This document shows positions 17,583 to 28,498 of a stretch of 64,000 nucleotides of DNA, one piece after another; positions within the stretch are counted from its first letter, which is position 1, and each line of letters opens with the position of its first letter. The notes below the pieces were generated by a model, which made no database searches, was not told where the DNA came from, and worked only from the letters and a program-made list of their open reading frames with translations. The translations under genes and the position numbers were made by a program. This stretch comes from Chloroflexota bacterium. Lineage in GTDB: Bacteria > Chloroflexota > Anaerolineae > SpSt-313. The stretch lies in contig JAKPJZ010000201.1 of assembly GCA_029553955.1 (NCBI GenBank), positions 95,785 through 159,784 of the forward strand. Reading direction: 5' to 3'.

Positions 17583-18395
17583 ATGCCACCACGTCGCCAC
17601 GTCACACCGCGTATGCTCGCCGCCAACCGCGCCAATGCCCGGCTGTCCACCGGGCCGCGTACGCCTGCCGGCAAAGCGCGCAGTCGCGCCAATGCCCTCG
17701 TGCATGGCCTCCGTGCGGGCGTCCTCGCCGCGCCCCTGCTCGAGACCGACGACGACCGGGCCGCCTTCGCTGACCTGTTCGCCGCCCTGCACGCCTGCTA
17801 TGCGCCCGCCGGCCCGCGTGAAGAACGCCTCGTCATCACTCTGGCCGAGTCCTACTTCGCGCTGCACCGCGTTGTGCAGACCGAGACCGCCGCCGATCAG
17901 CCCTACCTGTCCACCGCCACCATCAAGGCCGTCACACGCTACGAGGCGCCATGGGTGCGTCGCTTCTGGCAGAGCCTTGGCCTGCTCGACGAGATCCAGA
18001 CTAGACGCCGAGGCATTCCGCGTCTTCCCCGTGCTTCCGCGTTTCCGTGGTCGCTGCCGCGCCCACATTCCGAGCGCCCGCGGCCTGCTGCGGTTCCGTC
18101 CCAGCCCTTCGCGCTGCCGTCCCCTTCCGAGCTTGCCGCGCTCATGTCGCTTCCGCACCGCCGACACCTATCTCCCCGCGACGGGGAGACGTTGGGGGGG
18201 CCTCGCCAGGGGGGGCGGTGGGGGGGCGTGCACACACAAAAACGCCCGAGCGAAGCCAATCTTCACCTTTCTTTACGCCTCGCACCCATGACCCACCTCC
18301 AGGCCCCTCCGGCCCCGAAGGGCGTCCTGACTGCATGTGCTTGCTGTACACTCGTTGGCGTTGCCAGCGGGTTGAAAAGTGAGTATAATCCGGCC
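17583..18395 (+). CDS. Unknown protein with the STGPRTPAGKARSRANAL motif; frame has no stop before polX
   Basis: From ATG 17583 (GGAGG six to seven bases upstream and a promoter at 17461) the frame encodes a basic N terminus with ANRANARLSTGPRTPAGKAR and NALVHGLRAG, a signature of a widespread family of short proteins of unknown function, then a helical region and RYEAPWVRRFWQSLGLLDEIQ, which matches where such proteins end. After about residue 145 the frame becomes Pro/Arg-rich and crosses GC-rich palindromes, yet no stop occurs and it continues in frame into polX. The end given here is only where polX begins. It may be a gene that lost its stop, or a real fusion of 865 residues. Confidence 0.5.
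18361..18389 (+). promoter_or_regulatory. polX promoter placed for a leaderless transcript
   Basis: TTGCCA (18361-18366), 17 bases, TATAAT (18384-18389). The expected transcription start, 6-7 bases on, coincides with the A of the polX ATG at 18396, and there is no ribosome-binding site. Confidence 0.6.
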
Positions 18396-20180
18396 ATGCG
18401 CAAGCCTGCAAAAGCGAGCAAAGAGACCCGGGCCGCGGTGAAGGGTGCGACGCTGGAGCACCGCTTCACCAACCGCGACGTGGCCGCACTCCTCCTGCAG
18501 ATTGCCGATATGCTGGAGATCAAGGGGGAGGTGGTCTACAAGAGCCTGGCCTACCGGCGGGCGGCGCAGAGCATCCTCGACCTGGGCCGCGATATCTATG
18601 AGGTCTGGGCCGAGGGGGGGCTGCGCGGCATTCCGGGGGTGGGCGAGGCGCTGGCCAAAAAGCTCGACGAGCTCCTGGGCACGGGCCGCCTGCAGTACTA
18701 TGAAGAGCTGCAGGAGCAGGTGCCCGCGGGCGTTGTCAGCCTGCTCGGCATCCCCGAGGTGGGCCCCAAGACGGCGCGGCTCCTGTGGGAGCGCCTGGGC
18801 GCGATGAGCGTGGCCGATGTGCAGCGGGCGGCCGAGGCCGGTGAGCTGCGCACGCTGCCGGGGCTGGGCGCGCGCTCGGAGCAGCGCATCCTCGAGGGTA
18901 TCCGCGCGCTGAACCGGCGCGGCGGCCGCATCTCGCTCGGCATGGCCTGGCCGGCGGCCGCCGAGCTGCTGGAGCAGCTTCAGCACCTGCCGGGGGTGCA
19001 GGCGGTGTCGGCGGCGGGCAGCCTGCGGCGCATGAAAGATACCGTGGGCGACCTGGACCTGCTGGCGGCCGCCGAGGACGGCGAGGCGGTGACCACGGCG
19101 TTTACCCGCTTCCCACAGGTGGCCGAGGTGGTGCTACAGGGGCCGACCAAGGCGACGGTGATCCTGCGCGATGGCCTGCAGGCCGACCTACGCGTGTTGC
19201 CCCGCGAGCGCTGGGGCTCGCTCTTGCAGCACTTTACGGGCAGCAAGGAGCACAACGTGGCCCTGCGCGGGCTGGCGCAATCGCAGGGGCTGAGCCTGAG
19301 CGAGTACGGCTTTCGGCGGGGCGATGAAGAGATCCTCTGCCCCGAGGAAGCGGACGTCTACAAGGTGCTCGGGCTCCCCTGGATCCCACCCGAGCTGCGC
19401 GAGGACCGCGGCGAGATCGAGGCGGCGCAAGAGAAGCGCCTGCCCCGGCTGCTCGAGCTCGGCGATATCCGCGGTGACCTGCACACCCACTCCGATTGGT
19501 CGGACGGCGTGGCCTCGATCGAGCAGATGGCCGCCCGTGCGCGTGAGCTGGGCTACGAGTACCTGGTCGTCTCCGATCACACCCGCTCGCTGGCCGTGGC
19601 CAATGGCCTCGATGAGGGGCGCGTGGCGGAACAACGCGCGCTCATCGAGCGTCTCAATGCCAGGCACTCTCGCTTTCGCATCCTGCAGGGCTGCGAGCTG
19701 GAGATTTGCGGCGACGGCAGCCTGGACTTTCCCGACGAGGTGCTGGCGCGCTTTGACGTGGTGGTGGCTTCGGTGCACACCGGCCTGCGGCAGGACCGCG
19801 ACCGGGTGACGCAGCGGGTGCTCGGCGCGGTGCGCAACCCCCATGTGGACGTCATTGGCCACCTCACCGGGCGGCTCCTCGGCCAGCGCGAGCCAAGTGA
19901 GGTGGACGTGGAGGCGGTGCTGCGCGAGGCGGCGCGCACGGGGACGGCGATCGAGGTCAACGGCATCACCAACCGCCTGGACCTGGACGACGTCCACGTC
20001 AAGCGCGCGATCGAGCTCGGCGTGACGCTCAGCGTCGACAGCGACGCGCACTCGACAGGGGCGCTGGAGTCGATGTTCTTTGGTGTGGCGACGGCGCGGC
20101 GCGGCTGGGCATCGGCAGCCGACGTGGTAAACACCCGGCCCCTGAGGGAATTCCAGGCGTGGCTCAAGGGCAGACACTAG
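18396..20180 (+). CDS. polX: DNA polymerase/3'-5' exonuclease PolX
   Basis: The 594-residue protein is a family-X polymerase with a C-terminal PHP nuclease domain. Helix-hairpin-helix motifs are at about 78-92 (GIPGVGEALAKKL) and 117-131; the nucleotidyltransferase core AAGSLRRMKDTVGDLDLL at 207-223 supplies two catalytic Asp. The PHP domain starts near residue 360 with DLHTHSDWSDG and continues with SDHTRSL, GCELEI, SVHTGL and SVDSDAH metal-binding motifs. PolX fills short gaps in base-excision repair. ATG 18396 is chosen because domain homology starts just after it and a promoter lies immediately upstream; the same frame is open far upstream (see 17583). Confidence 0.95.
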   Translation: MRKPAKASKETRAAVKGATLEHRFTNRDVAALLLQIADMLEIKGEVVYKSLAYRRAAQSILDLGRDIYEVWAEGGLRGIPGVGEALAKKLDELLGTGRLQYYEELQEQVPAGVVSLLGIPEVGPKTARLLWERLGAMSVADVQRAAEAGELRTLPGLGARSEQRILEGIRALNRRGGRISLGMAWPAAAELLEQLQHLPGVQAVSAAGSLRRMKDTVGDLDLLAAAEDGEAVTTAFTRFPQVAEVVLQGPTKATVILRDGLQADLRVLPRERWGSLLQHFTGSKEHNVALRGLAQSQGLSLSEYGFRRGDEEILCPEEADVYKVLGLPWIPPELREDRGEIEAAQEKRLPRLLELGDIRGDLHTHSDWSDGVASIEQMAARARELGYEYLVVSDHTRSLAVANGLDEGRVAEQRALIERLNARHSRFRILQGCELEICGDGSLDFPDEVLARFDVVVASVHTGLRQDRDRVTQRVLGAVRNPHVDVIGHLTGRLLGQREPSEVDVEAVLREAARTGTAIEVNGITNRLDLDDVHVKRAIELGVTLSVDSDAHSTGALESMFFGVATARRGWASAADVVNTRPLREFQAWLKGRH

Positions 20181-20253
20181 GCCTCTGGGTGTGGTTCGTC
20201 GTCTGTGGCCGGAAGTGAGTGGCCACAGGGCAGTGTTCATGGAGGTGAGCATT

Positions 20254-20778
20254 GTGGCGATCGGTTCTGGAGGAAGCGGGCGATCTCGGGATGAGGGCGG
20301 CATTCTGGAGGGCAGTTGGCTGTGGGTCGCGTTGCCGGTTGGCGTCCTGGGCCTGATTGCGGCGCTCTGGTTCCTCGTCATTGCGCCCGCGGGCGGGGCG
20401 CCGCCAAAGGCGACCGTCACCCCGGCCAAGACGGCCACCTCGCAGGCCGCGCCGAGCGTCACCCTGGCGTCGATTGAAAAGCCGACCAACACCGCTCAGC
20501 CGACGGATGTGCCGCTGCCCACCGCCGCGCCGACGGCCATGCCGACGGCCATCGGCCTGGGCGTGCGCGTGGAGGTGACGGGCACCGGGGCCCAGCAGTT
20601 GAGCGTGCGCAGCGCGGCCGGCACCAGCGCGACCCGGCTCAAGTTCGTGCCCGATGGGACCAAGTTCGTCGTCGTCGGCGGGCCCGAGGACGCCAACGGC
20701 TACACCTGGTGGAAGGTCGACGACCAGGCCGGCACCGTGGGCTGGGTGGCGGGCAAGTTCCTCAAGCTGACGCCATAG
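20254..20778 (+). CDS. Single-pass membrane protein with extracellular SH3-like domain
   Basis: The 174-residue protein has a short cytoplasmic start, one hydrophobic segment (WLWVALPVGVLGLIAALWFL), a Thr/Pro/Ala-rich linker of about 60 residues and a C-terminal bacterial SH3-like domain (LSVRSAAGTSATRLKFVPDG, WWKVDD, GWVAGKFL). Such domains usually bind cell-wall or peptide ligands outside the membrane. The GTG start at 20254 is chosen over two upstream starts because GGAGGTGA (20241-20248) lies five bases before it. The low-complexity linker is of the kind common in Chloroflexota surface proteins. Function unknown. Confidence 0.75.
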   Translation: MAIGSGGSGRSRDEGGILEGSWLWVALPVGVLGLIAALWFLVIAPAGGAPPKATVTPAKTATSQAAPSVTLASIEKPTNTAQPTDVPLPTAAPTAMPTAIGLGVRVEVTGTGAQQLSVRSAAGTSATRLKFVPDGTKFVVVGGPEDANGYTWWKVDDQAGTVGWVAGKFLKLTP

Positions 20779-20801
20779 GCCTGGGCTAGCAACCGGCAAA
20801 A

Positions 20802-23322
<2,521 letters not shown>

Positions 23323-23490
23323 CCTTGGGCAGCGACTCGGTCTGCGGGATCACGTGGGTCGCCATGGCGAGCCCCCTTCGTAGTGGACGCTTCAGCGCCT
23401 TGGCCGCTGGGCGTGGCGCCATCGGCGCCTGGAGCGAGGCGTGCGTCAACGTAGCTCAGGCAAGGCGCGCGACTCAGCCCCTGCGCCGGC

Positions 23491-23650
23491 CTGGGTTCCC
23501 TCACCCCCGGCCCCTCTCCCCCTCGGGGGGAGAGGGGAGTTGCACACCCGGCGTGGCGCCAAGCAGTGCCACGGCTTCGCACAGCCACCCGGAGGGCGCA
23601 CCTCCCTTCTCCCCCTCGGGGGGAGAGGGGCCGGGGGTGAGGGAACCCAG
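23491..23650. repeat. Inverted-repeat element, second member of the CCCTCACCCCCGG family
   Basis: The ends CTGGGTTCCCTCACCCCC and its exact complement bound 160 bp; two CTCCCCCTCGGGGGGAGAGG hairpins lie inside. The outer sequence matches the element at 1052-1378. The remaining part of the 355-base gap before the helicase gene (23323-23490) shows no gene or clear promoter. Confidence 0.75.
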
Positions 23651-23677
23651 CGCCCGGCATGAGAAGGGACGCCCAAC

Positions 23678-26245
23678 GTGCCCGCTATGACCCCCCCTGC
23701 CCGCCGCGCCGTGGAGCCGGTCGTCGAGCGCCTGCGCCGCGAGCCGGCGCTCCTCAACGGCCTCACCGCCTGGCGCCGCGTGCCCGCGCGGCCGGCCGTC
23801 TGCGCCCCGTGGCCGGCCGGGGTCGACCCGCGGCTGCTCGCGGCACTGGCGGGCCGCGGCATCCGCGAGCCCTACGGGCACCAAGCCCAGGCCATCGCGG
23901 CGGCGCTCGAAGGCCGGCACGTCGTCGTCGTCACCGGCACCGCCTCGGGCAAGACGCTGTGCTACAACGTGCCGGTGCTCACGGCGCTGCTCGCCGACCC
24001 GCAGGCGCGCGCGCTCTACCTCTTCCCCACCAAGGCGCTGACCCAGGACCAGGCTGCGGCGCTCGACGCATTGCTCGAGGCAGCGGAGGCCGAGCTGCCG
24101 GTGCACACCTACGACGGCGACACCGAGGCCGAGGCGCGGCCGCGGGTGCGCAGCCGGGCGCGGGTGCTGCTCACCAACCCCGACATGCTGCATACCGGCA
24201 TCCTGCCGCACCACACCAAGTGGGCGGCGTTCTTCCGCGGCCTGCGCTACGTGGTGCTCGACGAACTGCACACCTACCGCGGCGTGTTCGGCAGCCACAT
24301 GGCCAACGTGCTGCGGCGGCTGCAGCGCGTCTGCCGCTTCTACGGCGCCGCGCCCTGCTTCATCTGCTGCTCGGCCACCGTGGCCAACCCGGCGCAACTC
24401 GCCGAGGGGCTCATCGGCCAGCCGGTGACGGTGGTCGATGACGATGGCGCGCCGCACGGCGAGCGCCATATCCTCTTCTACAACCCACCCATCGTCGACC
24501 ACGAGCTGGGCATACGCCGCAGCCCACTGCTCGAAGGGCGCGGCCTGGCGGCACGGCTCATCGGCGCCGGGTTGCAGACCATCGTCTTTACGCGCGCCCG
24601 CGTGGCCACCGAGGTGCTGCTGACCTATCTGCAGTCCGATGCCGAGCGCAACGGCTGGGGCCCGCGCACGGTGCGCGGCTACCGCGGCGGCTACCTGGCC
24701 GAGGAGCGGCGCGCAGTGGAGCGGGGCCTGCGCCAGGGAGCGGTGCGCGGCGTGGTGGCGACCAACGCGCTGGAGCTGGGCGTGGATATCGGCGAGCTGG
24801 CGGCGGTGGTGATGGTCGGCTACCCCGGCACCGTGGCCAGCACCTGGCAGCAGATGGGCCGGGCCGGCCGGCGGCGCGGCAGCTCGCTCGCCGTGCTGGT
24901 GGCCGGCGGGTCGCCGCTCGACCAGTACATCGTGGGCCACCCCGAATACTTCTTCGGGCGCTCGCCCGAGCATGCGCTGCTCGATGCCGATAACCCACTC
25001 ATCCTGCTGGGCCACCTGGCCTGCGCCGCCTTCGAACTGCCGTTCGCCGAGGGCGAGACGTACGGCGGCCGCGACGTGGCGGCGCACCTGGCGCTGCTCG
25101 AACAGGAGGGCCTGCTGCACCGCGCAGCGGGGGTGACCTACTGGCTGGGCCAGCAGTACCCGGCCGAGAGCGTCTCGCTGCGCGCAGCGGGCATGGACGT
25201 GTTCGTCATTGCCGAGGAGGGCAGTGGCCGCACCGTGGGCAAGGTGGAGCGCTACGCCGCGCCCAGCCTGATCCACGAGGGTGCGATCTATCTGCATGAA
25301 GGCCAGTCGTACCAGGTGAGCCGGCTCGACTGGGAGGGCCGCCGCGCCACGGTGGCGCCGGTGCAGGTCGACTATTACACCGAGGCCTCGACTTCGTCGA
25401 GCGTGGAGGTGATGGAGGAGCGGGCGCAGGCGCGCGCAGGCCCGCCAGAGGCCGGCAGGGGCGGCGCCGGCATTGGCTGGGGCGCGGTGCGGGTGACGAG
25501 CGTGACCTCGGCCTACCGCAAGGTGCGTCTCTTCACCCACGAGAACCTGGGCTGGGGCATGATCGACCTGCCGGAGCAGCAGATGGAGACCGTGGGCACC
25601 TGGCTATGGTTCCCGCCCGAGACGGCGGCGCCACTGGTGGCCGAGGGCGTGCTGAGCCCCGAGGTGCGCTTTGACCGTGGGCCCAACTGGGCCGAGATGC
25701 GTCGCCGTGCCCGCGAGCGCGACGGCTGCCGCTGCCGGCACTGCGGCGCGCCCGAGCGCCCCGACCGTGAGCACGACGTGCACCACGTGCGCCCCTTCCG
25801 CGAGTTCGGCTACGTGCCGGGCGTGAACGACCACTACCTGGCGGCCAACCAGCTCGGCAACCTGGTGACCCTCTGCCGCGGCTGCCACTGGCGGGCCGAT
25901 GGGGCGCAGATGCCGGGAGGCGCGCTGGCGGGGCTGGCCCACGCCCTGGGCAACGTGGCGCCGCTCTTCCTGATGTGCGACCCGCGCGACATCGGCGTGG
26001 TGGCCGAGGTGCGCTCCAGTCACACCGGCGGTCCCACAGTGACCGTCTACGACCGCGTGGCGGGGGGCATCGGCCTCAGCCAGCAGCTCTACGCCATCCA
26101 GCGCCAGGTGCTCGAGGCCGCGGGCACGCTGGTGGCCGCCTGCACCTGCCAGGCCGGCTGCCCGGCGTGCATCGGGCCGGCGCTCGAACAGGGCAAGAAC
26201 ACCAAAGAGCACGTCCTGCGCCTGGTGCAGGCGGCCCTGGAGTAG
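23678..26245 (+). CDS. MrfA/YprA-like DExH helicase with DUF1998 region and inserted HNH domain
   Basis: The 855-residue protein is an SF2 helicase: TGTASGKT near residue 86, YLFPTKALTQDQ, LLTNPDMLH, VVLDELHTYRG, SATVANP, then ATNALELGVDIG and QQMGRAGRR in the second RecA domain. The C terminus has the DUF1998 zinc cluster CTCQAGCPAC. Between residues ~680 and 740 is an HNH nuclease-like module: Cys686/Cys689, His702-His703, Asn728, Cys733/Cys736 and His737. B. subtilis MrfA works with the MrfB exonuclease in repair of mitomycin damage; an HNH domain is not part of it. The GTG start follows AAGGGA by eight bases. A MrfB-like gene is at 48277. Confidence 0.88.
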   Translation: MPAMTPPARRAVEPVVERLRREPALLNGLTAWRRVPARPAVCAPWPAGVDPRLLAALAGRGIREPYGHQAQAIAAALEGRHVVVVTGTASGKTLCYNVPVLTALLADPQARALYLFPTKALTQDQAAALDALLEAAEAELPVHTYDGDTEAEARPRVRSRARVLLTNPDMLHTGILPHHTKWAAFFRGLRYVVLDELHTYRGVFGSHMANVLRRLQRVCRFYGAAPCFICCSATVANPAQLAEGLIGQPVTVVDDDGAPHGERHILFYNPPIVDHELGIRRSPLLEGRGLAARLIGAGLQTIVFTRARVATEVLLTYLQSDAERNGWGPRTVRGYRGGYLAEERRAVERGLRQGAVRGVVATNALELGVDIGELAAVVMVGYPGTVASTWQQMGRAGRRRGSSLAVLVAGGSPLDQYIVGHPEYFFGRSPEHALLDADNPLILLGHLACAAFELPFAEGETYGGRDVAAHLALLEQEGLLHRAAGVTYWLGQQYPAESVSLRAAGMDVFVIAEEGSGRTVGKVERYAAPSLIHEGAIYLHEGQSYQVSRLDWEGRRATVAPVQVDYYTEASTSSSVEVMEERAQARAGPPEAGRGGAGIGWGAVRVTSVTSAYRKVRLFTHENLGWGMIDLPEQQMETVGTWLWFPPETAAPLVAEGVLSPEVRFDRGPNWAEMRRRARERDGCRCRHCGAPERPDREHDVHHVRPFREFGYVPGVNDHYLAANQLGNLVTLCRGCHWRADGAQMPGGALAGLAHALGNVAPLFLMCDPRDIGVVAEVRSSHTGGPTVTVYDRVAGGIGLSQQLYAIQRQVLEAAGTLVAACTCQAGCPACIGPALEQGKNTKEHVLRLVQAALE

Positions 26246-26287
26246 CGGCTCGATGCAGACCGAATGCTGCTGTAGGTGCGCTATCAA

Positions 26288-26390
26288 CGACAAGAGCGGG
26301 ATACACCGCAGAGGCGCAGAGGACGCGGAGGAACTCCAGGATTCCTCTGCGCCCTCTGCGCCTCTGCGGTGTACCGGAGCCCCGTGCTGA
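26288..26390. repeat. Imperfect hairpin of CGCAGAGGCGCAGAGG type
   Basis: ATACACCGCAGAGGCGCAGAGG at the left is matched by CCTCTGCGCCTCTGCGGTGTA at the right around a short loop. This motif type is common between genes in several phyla. It lies in the 319-base gap after the helicase gene and may terminate its transcript. Confidence 0.6.
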
Positions 26391-26430
26391 GACCACGGGA
26401 CAGGGAAGGCAGAAGCGGTCCGCGAACCGC

Positions 26431-26478
26431 CCTACGGCACCTGCGGCAGCACCGAAGCGGCCTGCGGCAGGATGGTGA
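26431..26478 (+). repeat. 48-bp direct repeat, left copy (duplicate of the larA-like gene 3' end)
   Basis: The 48 bases are identical to 27218-27265, which are the last 15 codons and stop of the LarA-like gene on the minus strand. Here they stand alone. Together the two copies bracket the MntA/HepT pair. Confidence 0.85.
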
Positions 26479-26483
26479 GCTGC

Positions 26484-26511
26484 TTGACACGACATGTACT
26501 TCCCATATGAT
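26484..26511 (+). promoter_or_regulatory. Sigma-70-type promoter for mntA-hepT
   Basis: TTGACA (26484-26489), 16 bases, TATGAT (26506-26511), about 54 bases before the mntA ATG. Confidence 0.65.
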
Positions 26512-26564
26512 ACGGGCATCGGACAAGCTGCTACGGATCGCAGCAAGGCCATGGAGGTGTCGCA

Positions 26565-26867
26565 ATGAGCGCGCAGATACCCATCGAGCGGGAGCGCATT
26601 GCCGAGTTCTGCCGGCAGCACCATATCCGGCGCCTGGCCCTCTTCGGTTCCGTGCTGCGGCCAGATTTCCATCCCGAGAGCGATATCGATGTGCTGGTCG
26701 AGTTCGAGCCGGGCCACGTGCCGGGGCTCTTGGGCATGGCCCGTTTGGAACGAGCACTCACGGCGCTGTTTGGCCGCCGGGTGGACTTGCGCACGCCCGA
26801 GGACCTCAGCCGCTATTTTCGCCAGAGAGTGGTGGAAGAGGCCGAGGTGCAATATGCGCGAGCATGA
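26565..26867 (+). CDS. mntA: MntA-type minimal nucleotidyltransferase antitoxin
   Basis: The 100-residue protein has the minimal nucleotidyltransferase core: Gly28-Ser29 followed by Ser39-Asp40-Ile-Asp42 ([10 protein letters not shown] and SDIDVLVEF), and a third acidic residue in RRVDLRT. In the MntA/HepT family the nucleotidyltransferase neutralises the toxin by AMPylating a tyrosine of HepT. GGAGGT (26553-26558) precedes the ATG. The gene overlaps hepT by 14 bases, so the two are translationally coupled. The promoter at 26484 serves both. The pair lies between 48-bp direct repeats, which suggests acquisition as a unit. Confidence 0.9.
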   Translation: MSAQIPIERERIAEFCRQHHIRRLALFGSVLRPDFHPESDIDVLVEFEPGHVPGLLGMARLERALTALFGRRVDLRTPEDLSRYFRQRVVEEAEVQYARA

Positions 26868-27192
26868 CCGCATCCGCCTCCGGCACATGCTGGATGAGGC
26901 GCACGAGGCCATCAGTTTTGCCCATGGCCGTACGCGCGCCGACCTCGACAGCGACCGCATGCTTGCCCTCTCGCTCGTCAAGGCCATCGAGATTGTCGGT
27001 GAGGCGGCCAGCCAGGTCTCAGAGGCGACGAGAGCCCGATTGCCCGACGTTCCCTGGGCCGATATCGCCGGCATGCGCAATCGACTGGTCCATGCCTATT
27101 TCGACATAAACCTAGAGATTGCCTGGCAGACCGTAGGGCAAGACCTGCCCCCGCTCGTTGCTGCGCTGGAGAGGGCCCTGGCAGACGAGTAG
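26854..27192 (+). CDS. hepT: HepT-type HEPN ribonuclease toxin (DUF86)
   Basis: The 112-residue helical protein belongs to the HEPN superfamily. Its signature RX4HXY is Arg75, His80, Tyr82 (RNRLVHAYF). HepT toxins are RNases; the Tyr of the motif is the residue AMPylated by MntA. The start ATG 26854 lies inside the end of mntA and has GAGG six bases upstream. Length is typical (110-140 residues). It ends 26 bases before the right-hand 48-bp repeat. Confidence 0.9.
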   Translation: MREHDRIRLRHMLDEAHEAISFAHGRTRADLDSDRMLALSLVKAIEIVGEAASQVSEATRARLPDVPWADIAGMRNRLVHAYFDINLEIAWQTVGQDLPPLVAALERALADE

Positions 27193-27217
27193 TATCCGAG
27201 ACGGGTACGCGAACTTG

Positions 27218-27265
27218 CCTACGGCACCTGCGGCAGCACCGAAGCGGCCTGCGGCAGGATGGTGA
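27218..27265 (+). repeat. 48-bp direct repeat, right copy (inside the 3' end of the larA-like gene)
   Basis: Identical to 26431-26478. This copy is the functional gene end: it includes the stop codon of the minus-strand LarA-like gene at 27219-27221. Confidence 0.85.
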
Positions 27266-28487
27266 TGCGCGCCTCCGGCCCCAGCGCCTGCAGGGCGGCG
27301 TCGAGGGCGACCTGCGCCGTCGGCCAGTGCTCGATGCCCACCAGCGACAGCTCGGCCACCCCCGGGGCGACGAGCATGATGCGCGCGTGCTGTGCCACGC
27401 GGGCGATGGCCGCCGCCTTGTGCCCCCCCAACACAAAGCGCTCCTGAATGCGCGCCAACACCTCCTCTGGCGAGCGCGCCTCGGTCATCCACGATTCAAA
27501 GGTACGGTTGCCGCAGCCCTCGAGGCATTCGGCCGCGAGGATGATGATGCCGCCCTCGCGCAACGCATAGGGCGCATTGTCGAGCGCCTTCTGCGCCTGG
27601 TAGAGGTTGACGTCCTTGGGGTGGCCGCCGGCGCTGGCGATGACGATGCCGGCCGCCTCGGGGATGCGCACCAGGCCGCGCTGCGCCACCAGCTCGCAGC
27701 CGGCACGGTGCGCGGCGATGACGTCGCCGGCTACTGCGGCGGTGATGCGGTGCTCGCCATCGACGATGACGTTGAGGACAAAGTCGACCCCCACCATGGC
27801 CGCGGCCTCTTCGAGGTCGGCGCGCACCGGGTTGCCCTCCAGGCGCCCGGTGGCGGCCTCGGGCTGCACCATCATGGCATGGTTGGCGGTGACGGTGGCC
27901 GCCGAGGCGCAGCCGGGGACGATAGCCTTGGCGCCGCCCGAGTAACCGACAAAGTAGTGGAACTCGAGGTTGCCCAGGCAGACGCGCAGGTCGGCCTCGA
28001 CCACCGGACGAAAGACGTCTACCGGTGTGCCGCGCGAGGTCGCGCCGAGGTGCACCGTCGCTGCCGGGTCGTGGTTGATGACGCGCACGCGGCGGTAGAC
28101 GCTGGGGCCGACGGCCTCCTCCAGCTCGGCCGGGGTCATGGGTCGGTGCAGGCCGAGGGCGATGACGATGGTGATGTCGCTGCTGGCGATGCCGGCCGCG
28201 GCGAGCTCGTCGAGCACTGGGGGCAGCAGTGTGTGCGACGGGCAGGGACGGGTCAGGTCACTGGTGACGATGGCCACCTGCTGCCCTGGCCACGCCAGGT
28301 CGCGCAGGCGCGCGGTGCCGATGGGGCGCCTCAGGGCGCGGCGGACCAGGGCGGCCTCCGCGGGCTGCGGCCCTCCGGCTGTGACTGCAGGCTGGGGCGA
28401 GAAGATGCCGACGAGATTACTGCTCGGCACGTCGATGGGCATTTCGCCGTGGCCGAAGGGAAGGCGAATGCGCGTCAGTGCAGCCAT
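27219..28487 (-). CDS. LarA-like nickel-pincer-dependent 2-hydroxyacid racemase/epimerase
   Basis: The 422-residue protein matches lactate racemase LarA (DUF2088 N-terminal domain). Key residues are present: Asp77 and Arg80 in SDLTRP, His114 in GLHRP, His177 and Lys187 in EFHYFVGYSGGAKAIVPG, and His203 in ANHAMM; Lys184 of LarA carries the nickel pincer cofactor. LarA homologues racemise or epimerise various 2-hydroxyacids, including sugar acids, so the substrate cannot be fixed. The biosynthesis genes larB, larC and larE are not in the window. ATG 28487 has GGAGG upstream; the open frame extends further upstream over the oxidoreductase gene. It follows that gene by 11 bases and forms the end of the catabolic block. 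Confidence 0.85.
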   Translation of the reverse strand: MAALTRIRLPFGHGEMPIDVPSSNLVGIFSPQPAVTAGGPQPAEAALVRRALRRPIGTARLRDLAWPGQQVAIVTSDLTRPCPSHTLLPPVLDELAAAGIASSDITIVIALGLHRPMTPAELEEAVGPSVYRRVRVINHDPAATVHLGATSRGTPVDVFRPVVEADLRVCLGNLEFHYFVGYSGGAKAIVPGCASAATVTANHAMMVQPEAATGRLEGNPVRADLEEAAAMVGVDFVLNVIVDGEHRITAAVAGDVIAAHRAGCELVAQRGLVRIPEAAGIVIASAGGHPKDVNLYQAQKALDNAPYALREGGIIILAAECLEGCGNRTFESWMTEARSPEEVLARIQERFVLGGHKAAAIARVAQHARIMLVAPGVAELSLVGIEHWPTAQVALDAALQALGPEARITILPQAASVLPQVP

Positions 28488-28498
28488 TGTTCCTCCAA

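Noticed and set aside
23441..23662. Short open frames within the element before the helicase gene
   Set aside because: They are translations of palindromic repeats and have no ribosome site.
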